DNA of 64,000 bases from Triops longicaudatus (taxonomy: Eukaryota; Arthropoda; Branchiopoda; Notostraca; Triopsidae). The notes below the pieces were generated by a model. That model ran no database searches, was not told where the DNA came from, and saw only the letters and a list, made by a program, of their open reading frames with translations. Positions within the stretch are counted from its first letter, which is position 1; each line of letters opens with the position of its first letter. Both the position numbers and the translations under genes were made by a program. The stretch lies in the NCBI GenBank assembly GCA_022885665.1, contig JAGQDJ010000037.1:62001-126000 (forward strand), written 5' to 3'. Shown here in pieces: positions 48,701 to 60,055 of the stretch.

Positions 48701-51700
48701 TTAAAGACTTAATACAAGCTGTTTTTTCCAAAAATTGCTAAAAATATACACGCGCATGATGACAAGAATGAAAATAGCCAATTTAATTTAACCAATCTAT
48801 GCTTTATACCAACAAAAATTAAATTTACCCTATTTACTTTCTAATCTAACTTAACCTTATGAATACACTGCATTTGCTCCTGAAATAATCCTTGGAGTCT
48901 ATTTCCTATTTTTATTTTTTTTATTCTATTTCTTACAAACCGCGTGAGTTTTTGCTAGTTTCCATTCTATTACAAACATCACTATAGATTGCTTTGCTTT
49001 TGTATAAAAAGGATATATTATAGGCTTAAGCCAGAATTGTTGCAAAAATGCGTATTTCACATTAAAATGTCTGGAATTGATCGTTCACCCCTTTCTTTTC
49101 GAGATTGATTTGAGTCTTGACCGATATTTCGGTTTTTGGACCTCCGTTGGACCACGGGTGAAATTCAGGGGTGAACCACCCCCTGGTGAACGGGTAAAGG
49201 CTTCAAGGGTGGTAATTGCAGCTAAGGTCGAACGAGCATGGGGTGGGAAAACGGAAAGCGGTGAATAACGAGCGTTCCCGAATAGTCGGATTACATTCTA
49301 AGCTCCAATTATACGCACAGGTTGTTCTGTGCCACACAGATCAACCCACTCTTGTATATACTCGCACAATACAGCGTACTTATTAATAGGCTTGATGCAA
49401 AAGTTAAAAGGGGGGCCCAACAGGTCAGCTGCCTCATTCGTATTTGTCATCCTTGGTGGAGTACAAATGAAACAAGGATTTTGTCCTTCACTGTTTGTCC
49501 CGTTAACTTATTTTGCAAGAACAGCAAATCCCATTTCTGTTCTTCGTTGGCTTTACATGCAACATTTAAACTATCCGACCTGGTGACATGACACGTCACG
49601 GGATATTCTGATGCCACGCAGTCTATTACACGCGGCCTAATGTTAGCTCACTGAGCTGTCATGCCTTAAAAAAGAAAAAAAAAGAAAAAAAAAGGAGCAG
49701 GTGACAATCAAGCGCTGTTTTTCTTTTCGACAACACGTTATCCCTGAGAATTTCAGGTTCATAAAGGCTTAAAAAAAATCACATCTCGTGCTTTTCACCC
49801 TCTTTTTCATGCACAATCCCAAGCGTTCTTTTCCCACTCTTGATGGCCGTAACTGCAATTTTATCGAACTTGCTGTGTCATTACAAGTGGGGGACGAAAT
49901 TGTAAGTTTGTACGTGAATAAAATGTTAGATTTCAAATTTTGGCGCCTTGATTTTACTCTGTAATAACCCACAGCACCTGTTGTTGCTTCCCACGCCTTT
50001 TGCCCGTAGAAGATTGAGCCAAGGGAGAAAAATCTGGTAGTTCTGCATGATGAATCCTAATCATACTTCCATCGCTCCCAGCAATTCAAATTTCTCGCTT
50101 CGGAAATTACTTTCGTGGGGAGAAAAACGGCCTAAATCTGGGTATTGCCAACCTTGCGTTGCCTCGGATATGCGCACACGTTTCCGAGTCCAAATTTGCG
50201 ACCTGAAACGCCACGTCTACTAACGCGCAAACGCCCTCCAAGGGACGTAACTCCACCCTGGTTAGGCAGAACTCACCCCTTACCGTGTATTGCCACAACG
50301 AAAGGGGACACAGGGCTTCCGGTATAGTCGAAACCGACATGGCCAGGTACGTAACGCGCTTCCGACCAGTCAGTCAACCGTTGGCCAAGCAACCGAGCTG
50401 ACGTGTCTTGTTTCAGCTCTTGCGGCACACTTGCGCCAACATTTGTTAGTTTTGCTGCACAAAGCTCAGTACGGACAGTACACGTACAAGTACTTCAAAG
50501 TGCTACGAGTGCGTTTCTTGTCGACATTTGCTGCATTAAGTGTCTTTGACAAAGTTGGAGCAACTTGTCCCGGTTTCTGGCCGCAGCAAGGTAACACCGC
50601 ATGAAATACTCCGAAAACCCTTATAGAGGGTTTCACGTTAGAGGGCTTAATGGGGCTCGGGGGTGTCATAGCCCCCTCACCTTTCAATTACTGTAGCTAC
50701 GCAACCGAAGAAATAAAGACCCGACAGAGGTAAAGGAAATATTCTATATTTATTCGAGAAAGGTATACGAATTGCGCTTCAGCTAGCAAAAGTAGAGTGT
50801 AACGAAAAAAGGCAACATTCTTTGTTGGGTTTCTGGAAAAAGTTGGTGCAAAGCTTATGGTTTACGGCGTTCTAGAGATTTACGAGTTCCAACAATGAAA
50901 AAGGTTCCGTTTCAGTGTTGCACTCTTTCAATTCAGTTTCGCTGATCCCCAGCCTAACTCCATTTACCAACAATTGACTTGACTTATTCCGTGTAAGGAT
51001 AACTTAGCTTGACCTATGTTAACACACTTAATGCAGGTAGGCTTAAAAAGACCATAGGAAGTAAATAGAAAAAGTTATATCAGCTGAGTTAGCTCTCAGG
51101 ATACGGAAAAATATTCGGAAAGTTAGAAAAGTTGAGTTAGGCACGGTAAAAGTAAGAGGACGATAGTTAACTTAGGACTAAAATAGGTTAAGGAGAGTTA
51201 ATAGAAAAGTTAGTAGAGTTCGAGTAAGTTGTGTTTATGTGTAACTTTAGTGTTCGGCTGTTAAAAGCTCTTGTGGCATATAAGTATCGGGAAAAGTTCC
51301 AACTTTGTTTGAGTGACAGAAAGAAAGGAAGGAGAGCGAGAGAAGGATAGACAGCATGAGCAGTTGTAGTTGTGCTGCAACAATTGACAGAGCGACGAAA
51401 AGTTTCGGGACTCGTTTTTCCCCTGCTCTGTGGCTATTCTCTAGAGTGGCGAGCGAAAAGATACCTTACACGAAGCTGCACTACAAACTCGGTACATGGA
51501 AAACGCTACCGTGTACATGTTACTCGTACTTTCGGTGTCCCGTACTTGCACGCTACACCAACGTTGGTCGCTACTTGCAAGTGACCTTTTCAAGTTTACA
51601 ATAACCGTAACGCTTCAACTTGAACACAAGTTTCACAGACAGTGCACAAAACTGGGGACATTTTCAACGTATGTTATCGAGAGACTCACTTTTTCTCGTC

Positions 51701-52823
51701 TAGTACCTTGACAGCTACCTTACTTTGTCCTATTTCTTTACTTTCTGTCTTTCATTTTCTTCCGTTGCTTGAGCTCCTTTTATTCTTTTTTTCTTTCTTT
51801 ATTATTTTTTTTTTTGAGATTTAATGGTCTTTTTTCTCCAGAAAACCTTCTATCTTTGATCTTCATCAATTATCTTTGTCGCCCAACACCAGTTTTTCCT
51901 TATCACAACGTTTCCACCCCATATCTCGAGGTGCCAAAGCCTACCGAATTTCTCGCGTTCTTTTTTGATTGTTTCACTTGCCTTCTCTAAATGTAGATAG
52001 AAAGAGTTTCAGGGCTCGACGCAACAATCAAAGATACGACTCACATTTCCGCTTGCACGAGCTGTCTGTTGAGGTAGAGAGAAATGAGAACATATGTTAA
52101 GGACAGATCCAATGCGATTCATTCCACCCGGTTTCGTGGCCTTAGGCTTGGTTCCATATCAACAACGATCTACTTGGACAACAGTAATACAAGTCCGAGG
52201 CAGCGAGAGAGAAATAGAGACATGTTACGTTCTGTCAATTACTGGGTTGTCTTACAGAATCTTTCTAAGGAAATGGTCACAAGAATTTATTTCTATTTTT
52301 AAAAATCTTCAGCATATTACATATTTTTTAAAAATATATATATATTTTAGCGTTTCGGAAGTAAGGACCAAAAGGGAGAAATTCTTTAATTAATCACATG
52401 TGGTATTAGATGCGAAACAACAAATGAAATGTGGATTCCGTGGTACAATTTTTACGACTAACTTGGCCAAAGGTTGAAACCGGAATGAACCAGGGAAAAG
52501 GATGTTAACAGAAAGAGCGAGGGCAAAAAGGATTAATTGTTGCAACAATGAATTTTCGTTCACAGTATAACATACAGGAAAAGTCGTACAGTGACGTAAC
52601 GGTGTTCCGTTTTAGTATTTACTAATTTTTCGCTTTCGGATTAATCCGAAACTGTTTTATTTTTACTACACTACTAAAGTATTCTGAGGCTATTCTAAGA
52701 AATCTAGAAGAGATCGCCATATTCATTTATGAATGAAAACATTTATGAATTAAGCTTTTTTATTCACAAAACGCTCAGAAATATGTCAAATTCCAAGAAA
52801 TGTATTGAGGCTACGGGGTTACC
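45718..52823. other. Long block without recognisable genes
   Basis: Only chance-like ORFs occur, including 46354-46728 (minus, 124 aa) and 50290-50604 (plus, 104 aa), both of unremarkable composition. Two adjacent hairpins lie at 50615-50633 (AAACCCT with AGGGTTT, 5 nt loop) and 50652-50675 (GGGGCT with AGCCCC). GCCATCTA or its complement occurs at 46781, 47275 and 47785. Confidence 0.45.
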
Positions 52824-52911
52824 TGAGCTGGGGACGTCATAACCCTATAGATGTCGTTGCACACACAACGTATTTTTCCATTGCTACCCAGCGCCATCTA
52901 ATGTTTTTACG
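52824..52911 (+). repeat. Dispersed 88-bp repeat, copy 1
   Basis: It aligns without gaps to 59968-60055 with 68 of 88 bases identical by my count. The best conserved core is GTATTTTTCCATTGCT, followed by CGCCATCTA. Function is unknown. Confidence 0.8.
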
Positions 52912-54149
52912 CCACGAAAAAGGAAACTGGAAAAAACTATTCAGGTCATAACTCAAAAACTGACTGTCGGATTGCAACCGGTTTTCTTTGACGATTCCTT
53001 AAAAATAATCTAGTGTTTGTCATGGTGTTTTGTTCCAAATATTTTGTTCCTTCCAAAGGTAAAAAAGTGCTCTCTATTTAAAATTTTCTATCGCAATAAT
53101 TAAGAAAAGCTCTTTGACTGTCATTGGACTTAATTCTCTATCTCATTACTATCGGAAACATATTCTGAAATATCTAACGACCTTTGCGCTATGACCTGAA
53201 TAGTTTCCTATGTTATTCGCCCGTAAGGGCCTTAGGTATCCCGTAGCCTTAATTACCATGAGTTTTATTTCCCAATTATCGAGTTTATTCAGAAGCAAAG
53301 CTGTTTTGTACCCAATGCTTTATGTTGCATTAAGTGGAAATGGCAACGTGGGTGTATATGTTGTTAGCTGGAAGGCAAAAAGAGAGCCAGAAAAGGGTGA
53401 ACGAGGTCAGGGAGAGACTGTAAGAGGGATAGAGATGTAATATAAATGTGTGTGTGTGTATTGCCTCAGTGGAGTTCACCCTCCCGAGAACCTGGAGCAG
53501 TTCGTACTATTGTCAATCTAATGAGGAAGCACAAGTGCTGCTTACCCGCAAGGGATTGTCGTCCTCGCAACAGCAAAGTCTCTCCTCGGATTCTGTTAAA
53601 ACATTGAGTCTCATTCCCCTCCCTCCAAGTTTCAACCTTTCACTCTCAGCACGTTTGCAGCCATTAACATCTAACTAGTATTTCTAGCGAGTTTTATCTC
53701 CCCTGCATCTTATATCTCTTTTGTGTACTTCAAACTTACTATTGGCACAACAAAAAGAAAAGAAAAAAGAAGATAAAGCCCGGGCTCAAATTAATACCAC
53801 AACAAATCCACTACACAGCTTTGAACCCGTCAACAACAACAATCTACTAAAGGCCTAACAAGACATCTCCTTTCAGTGGGCCTCCATTCGCCTACTTCAA
53901 CGTTGGTTGTACCCGAAAAGTCCTGGCTAACAAGGACGAGTTTGGGCTCATAAACGACAGTGGCCCAATTTAAAAGAAAACTTGAAACCCAGCTTCGCAC
54001 TTGCAACCGTAAAAGGAGACAGCGACAAGGTAACACAGCACAGAACGCCAATTCGGGAGAGTTCTTCTAAAGGTTGTGTCTTACGACAATGACCGTAGTA
54101 GAAAAGTATGCCAAAGTTCATTATTGGAACATGTTCTACGCAAGAGAAA

Positions 54150-55110
54150 TTATTTTAAGGAAAAAGTTTTAATAGTTTTAAAATAGTTTTAGAAAAGGCT
54201 AAAGACTTGAAAATGTTCAACAAAATACTTTGGGAGGAGAAATAGTTTTGTAGAGAAGTAAATTTTGGTGGAAAAATGCGAGTGTGCATTTCGAGTAGAA
54301 ATATTTCGGAAAATATTCTCCTTGAAGGAATATGGTCGAAATAATTTTGAAAAATATAGCAATGAAAAATATAAAAATACAACAACAAACGACCATAATA
54401 AGTCGGCAAAATGCACAAGCTTAGACTAGTCAAATTTATAGAATCAATATAACTTATAAATCACTAAGATATGCTGATTTATTCTAGAAGATTTCAGTAG
54501 ACTTTATTAGTATAGTTATGAAATAGTTTTGAATAGTATTCCTGGTAAAGAATCGTTCCTTTCGTGGAAACGTACTTTAATTTTTTTCTGGAGAAATATT
54601 TAAAAATTACTATTTATGATGTACAAGTTTAAATATACCTTCAGTGCAAAAATATTTCTGAAAATACTTTCGATGAATTAGCTTAAAAATTACTTTACGA
54701 AACGTCTTTCACGCAAAAAAAATAAAGAGAATAAAAAATAAAATAATAAAACACAAAAACTGAACAAAGCTACAATGAAAAAATAAAGAAATTCTTTGCT
54801 TTCTTCGTTAAAAAAGCTTAGGAAATACTTTCGGAAAGAAACCCTTAATAGAAATGCCTCTTGTAAAGAAGTACTTTCGAATATCATTTAAAATAAGTTT
54901 CAGCTGTAATTCTCCTTTAGAAATATTTGTTACTAATTTCCTGTATACAATTCTTAAAGAAATACTTTTGTTATTACCGTTTCAGAAGAAATGTGGTTGA
55001 AAAGTAATTCTAATGAAAAAAAGAAATTCTATGTGAAATGTTATTTTCCGAAATATTTCTGAAAATAATTGACGAAATACTTTCGATGATTTTTTTTTCA
55101 GAAATTCTAC
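54150..55110. repeat. Degenerate AT-rich repeat tract
   Basis: Words of the type AAATACTTTCG and AAATATTTCTGAAAAT recur irregularly, for example at 54647, 54823, 54960, 55051 and 55076. The copies are too diverged to define a period. It may be an old satellite or simple-sequence expansion. Confidence 0.5.
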
Positions 55111-58100
55111 ATTAAGCAAGAAACTAGAGCTGCAATTTCGTGAGAAGGCATCCAATTAGTTTTTTCTGCACCAATTTACTTCGAACGGAAATTGATACTT
55201 CAAAAGAAACGCGTGTGAAACGGTTTAAGACACGTTATTCGAGCCGCGAACGTGCTTTGAGTAGCTTTTCCAAACAAGTGTTACAGTACAATTGCTTAAA
55301 GAGTTTAAGGAGAACACCAACAAACGCGATTGCGCTTCACTGAACGAAAACAAAGTCGATCAAAGTAATTTATTGGATATATTGCTTTTCTTTTAACATT
55401 CGTATCACGTGTAGCTTTTATTTCAATTTTGTGCAATTTGCTTAAATTAATTTTGTTACTTGAGAATGTTATTTCAATGTAATACGGCATTGTATCTTAA
55501 AAAATAAATAAAAAATAACAATTCTAGAACAAATTGTAATGGACTAATAAGCTATAATGGACTGATCTTAGGGTCAAGAATTACGATGACGTAAAAGATA
55601 TACCTTAACGATTCTTTCTTTTCCCGGTAGGATCGCCGTATGCGCACTATTTTAAGTTCTGTGATAATTTATGTATAATACTTTTACAGCATTACTATTT
55701 GAGCAAATTTTATCTACCGCTTAACAGAATCATTATATCTGAATTTTGTTCATGTTTCATTTTCGACTAAAAATGCGCGCAAAAACCCTCGACCTTTCAG
55801 TATATTTTTTTTACTACTGTTAGACCACTTTCCGGGAGAAATTTTACAAAAACGTTTCTCGCTGAATTTTATCGCAATTTTTCGAGCCCCGAAGTCGAGT
55901 TCGTTGCCAATCCAGAAAGTGTTTTGTTACCGTTTCTAAAGTGGTGTGTTCGTGTGCGTGTCCCTGCTACAAATTCTGCAGTAATATTTCTCTCGCTCAA
56001 AGTTACTGAAGCCTAGTGGCGTGAATGCACATGCATGCGTAATACAGTCGGTCCTGCAAAACACGAAACAGATTAACCACGTAATTCTCTCCATTGTGTC
56101 CCCAGCTGCCAGGCCTTCGCTTTTATCTCGCTATTACCAGACCAACACAGGATTTCTAAGGCCTTAACACTCACATACACGTTATTATTGCCGACCAGTC
56201 CCTTTCTCTTTTTTCTCTTCTCTAAACAAACCTAGCATCTGTGCGACCTAACGAACCTTTCTCAGGAAATGCAACAAATAACAACTCTTTTAACGAAGAC
56301 AGACAGCCAAGAAATAAAAGCCAAAAGAATAAAGGAAATAGAGAAGAAATGGCAAAAACAGGCAGTTCGATGCCTATACTATGGAGTTTTCACATAGCGA
56401 TTGATTTATAGGGCTTACCCCAAATGCTGGTTAGCGCTTCTTCCGGCAGGTGTGCCACTGTAGCGACGAAAAAAGGGCTTTCGTACACACTGTGGCCAAC
56501 TTCTTCAGGCTCTTCCGTTGTAACTTGGATACTGAACGTTCTAGAACTTGTTATTCCGTTGTTTGGGCTAAAGTGTTGAACCTAAACAGCGAACCCGTAG
56601 CAGTTCCATGTTTCGTCGTTCGCTATTCAGGTTTTTCATTGTTACTCAATGCAACCCAGTGCTGGAAAACAGCAGAACCCAATTTTTGCCCATAAAGGGG
56701 AACAAAAAGGGTCTAAGGAAGTTCAGTAACGATTTGGCAGGGTGAAAAGGGTAAAGAGGATGAAAAGGGGGAGGATACATTTACAGGAACTGGAAGTTAA
56801 CTGGGTTCCCAAGTTCCGAATTGCGTCGAAAAGGCTTGATTCGCATCGATTCCCTTTAAAATGGAAATTTTCTTATGGATGAAGGCGTCCTCAGACTGGA
56901 AATTCTTCATCGTCAAGATAGATATCAGCTCCGGGCGGGTGCCCTAGTTGCCCCGGCAAGTCTCGCCTCTTTTTTGTTGTAGAAACCTTGCGAAGTATCT
57001 GCTACGCTGTACAGTACGGTACGTGCTGTGTGAGCAGTTAGCTCAGTTAGCGTGTAGACAGACTCGGGGATCTTTTAACGAAGTTTTCTCCTCAACTTTA
57101 TTGGTTTAAAGGAGCATGTAATGTTGTCTAAGAGCCTGTAGCCTTTCTCTACCCTCACCCCTCTCTCTTAACCCCCACTAACCCCTCTCGAGCTTTTGTC
57201 GGCGTGTTAATTTTTTTTTTTCCGGGAATTTATTTTAGAAAGTTTTTTATTCGTATTTTAGAAAGCTTTTCTGTTAAAACTAAACGAATGCTTTCTGAAA
57301 TATAAAATTGCAATAGATAGCAGAAATTACGAACAAATTATTTCACCGAGCGACTTTACTACTTTTTATTTTTTTTTAAACTTAATTAGTCTTCTAATGC
57401 TACAATGTAATCATCAGTGAACCTGCAAAAACTGTGAACGAAGTTGTTTACGACATTCTAATAATGATTTACCAGGTGCTTCGACAACGTCAATATTTTT
57501 TTGTACCAGTTACCTTAGGAACGTGTTAGTCGATATCATTAAGAGTGCCATTGTATTGCTACCCCAGTCGACACACAAGCTATTCTTACCCTCCACTATA
57601 TAAACTTTGTCGCTCTCCTTGAAGAAAGCCATAAATCTTTGACTGCCAGGTCGCACTTGCAAATTACGATTGAACATCACTCTTGGACATTTCGACCCAT
57701 TTCCTTAAGCACCGAAGGGTTCGGAGCTCTAATTCCGCTGGCACAATTAAGAGGGTGCTGGCTGGATAGAGGGTGAGGGAGAAAGAATTGAAATGCATGA
57801 AATATGCAAATGAAGTTATCTTAGCTAATGCAAATACGGGACATTATTTAGACCTCTATTTAAAATGGAATCTAAAATGAAAAATTCGACTCCATCTGCT
57901 TTCCAATCGCCTAATGTTGACGCAAAAAAAGAGAAAATGTTAAGAAAAAGTATAAAAAATAAATAAATACAAAATAAGAAAAAATCTGAAAAAAAAAATA
58001 AAATTAAGAAAATATTTAAGAAAACAAAAGTATTAAGAAAAATAATGAGAAAAAATGAAAAAATCTAAATTTTTTAAACTGTCTATTATGCCAGAAAGCA

Positions 58101-58896
58101 AGCTTCTTTCGGGGGCGAAAAAGGTTCAAAATTGCTTGCATTTAGCGTTTTTAATGAACAGGTTAAAAGCTCGGACTAAGAACCAGCCATCACTTTGTTT
58201 TTGCCTAACAATGCATTTTAGGCACGTGGAGTTATTAAAAAGGAGGGCATAGACTATGCAAGACGGACCTTTTGTGGTTTTTCCTCTAGATTTTCTTTTT
58301 TTCTCCTGCTCCATCCTTGGTTAATGAACGTAAATGGCTTTCTAATAGATTCCCCAGCTTTCCAATTTTTCCGCTGGATTAAAAAAGAAATGATGAGAGA
58401 CAAAAGCTGACACCCAGGAAAAACGGATGCTGTGCCTTTTTCTCGCAAGTGGGCGAAGATAAGACAGAGGAAAACGGCTGCGTGTAGCCAGCGTTGGGTG
58501 AGTTATGAAACAACATGTGGTGCTTAATGGGAAGAAATCCTCGCAAGACAAAGCAGCTACATGTTCTCCGAGATGGTTTAGAAGAAAGGAGAAATATAAA
58601 AGACATAAGCTTTGGCCAAATTCAGCGTTGTTCTCTTATTTGAAAGAAAAGTGTAAGAGAGAGAAAAGGTAGTTTAAGGAGCTTAGGCCTGATGTGTTTA
58701 ATTTCACACATCCTCTGAAAAGTTTCCACCACAAGATTTCTGACGTCCACATTCGTTACGAATTTAAACAAGCGTATTAATTAAAACGCTTTCATAACCG
58801 AACACCGCGGCTAACACAGAAATTTATTTTTTCTCGGTCCAAAATTGCAGGTACATAAGTAAACTGGGACATCGTAATTGCTACTTAAGGACAGAA
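55111..58896. other. Block without recognisable genes
   Basis: Only short ORFs occur. A pyrimidine-rich run (ACCCCTCTCTC type) lies near 57140-57195 and an A-rich low-complexity stretch near 57920-58070. A tRNA-like A-box word near 57040 has no B-box partner. No gene is supportable. Confidence 0.45.
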
Positions 58897-59061
58897 ATGA
58901 CAAGATTGTCTCAAGTTATGCTATTATTCGTAATAATGGCTGTTTTCTCGCTAAACAGCATTCAAAGACCACATTCTGACACAATAATGAAATCTTACAA
59001 CGGAAACGTACCTAAGAGATTCACAAAAAGGGAAACGTTGAAAGTGAAGAGATCCAGTTAA
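58897..59061 (+). CDS. Candidate secreted peptide precursor
   Basis: A single-exon ORF of 54 aa. It starts MTRLSQVMLLFVIMAVFSLN, a good signal peptide with a hydrophobic core and a basic second part. Cleavage is plausible after Ser or Asn at about residues 20-21. The mature part is short and basic, with dibasic sites at about 40-41 (PKR), 44-45 (TKR) and 51-52 (VKR), as expected for prohormone-convertase processing. A canonical AATAAA lies at 59175-59180, about 115 bp past the stop. There are no cysteines, so disulphide-rich families do not apply. No homologue was recognised. An ORF this short can arise by chance in 22 kb of sequence. Confidence 0.4.
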   Translation: MTRLSQVMLLFVIMAVFSLNSIQRPHSDTIMKSYNGNVPKRFTKRETLKVKRSS

Positions 59062-59967
59062 GCTTGATAGTTTAGTTTTTACTGAAGAAAAATTAGAATT
59101 TTCGACGTTTTGGCTTCAATATTCTTAGCATAATTTCTCTTGAAGTAGTCAAATTGTTGGTATTCAAAAATATAAAATAAAGTTGTACAAACGGTCGAAA
59201 GAGAAGAAGTATAAAATAAAATTTAAAGGTAAAATTGTTAAGGCTTTGATATTTTTAAATAAATATTTCAAGACGTTATTCGATTTGTATTTTTAATTAC
59301 GGAAGGGGGAGGGGCTAAGGAGTAAAATTTCTGCCTGCTTTGAAGCTGTCAATCGACCAAACGCTTTCGAGGGCACAAGACTGGGAGCCAAAGTTGATGA
59401 TGGTCGCCCTGGGACTCGTCAGCTTTCAATCCGATTTGCATCCCATTCACAGCGGCAGTCATGGTTCCTCAGTTCAAGCGATGATGGAAAGGGAGTTATC
59501 TTATATGCACTTAAGCTAGTAAGCCAGAGCGGTTTGCTTTGGCTCCTTGCCTTAACTTTTGTCTGCACTGATGAGCCGAAACCTCAATGACTCGAATTGC
59601 CTTCACTAATTCCTTCAAGATTTATAATTTTGTATCAGTAATCAAGTACAGTGTGCCTTTGATCACATTTTCCAAGAGCTTAAAGCTCCCATTTTAACTC
59701 TATTCTTTTCACGTATATTTCCTGACGTCGTCTCTAAGAAATCTTTCATTACTCGACACAAATATTTTCCAAAAATAGACACAATAATAAAAATCAGATT
59801 TAAGACTGTGGTAATTTCCGTACTCTCAGTTTATGGAGTTCTCGTTTTATAGAATTTTGTATACAACTGACTTAACTGTAACGTTTTACATTTAGTTACT
59901 GAACTATTTAAATTATTTTTAACTTAAGAGTACCAGCAGTTTTATTGCTTTAAGTGGACGGTGCAAA

Positions 59968-60055
59968 TGAGATGGGGACCTCACAGTCCTATAGGTGGCA
60001 ATACAGGCACAATGTATTTTTCCATTGCTTTCCCACGCCATCTAGCGTTGTTACG
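59968..60055 (+). repeat. Dispersed 88-bp repeat, copy 2
   Basis: This is the partner of 52824-52911, in the same orientation. It also contains GCCATCTAGCG, read on the other strand as CGCTAGATGGC. A 131-aa ORF (59961-60356) overlaps it but the repeat is not conserved in coding fashion. Confidence 0.8.

Noticed and set aside
50290..50604. 104-aa plus-strand ORF
   Set aside because: No splice partners, motifs or neighbouring signals; another ORF overlaps it antisense.
57030..57110. tRNA gene suggested by TTAGCTCAGTTAGCG
   Set aside because: The A-box-like word has no B-box at a proper distance and no acceptor stem can form.
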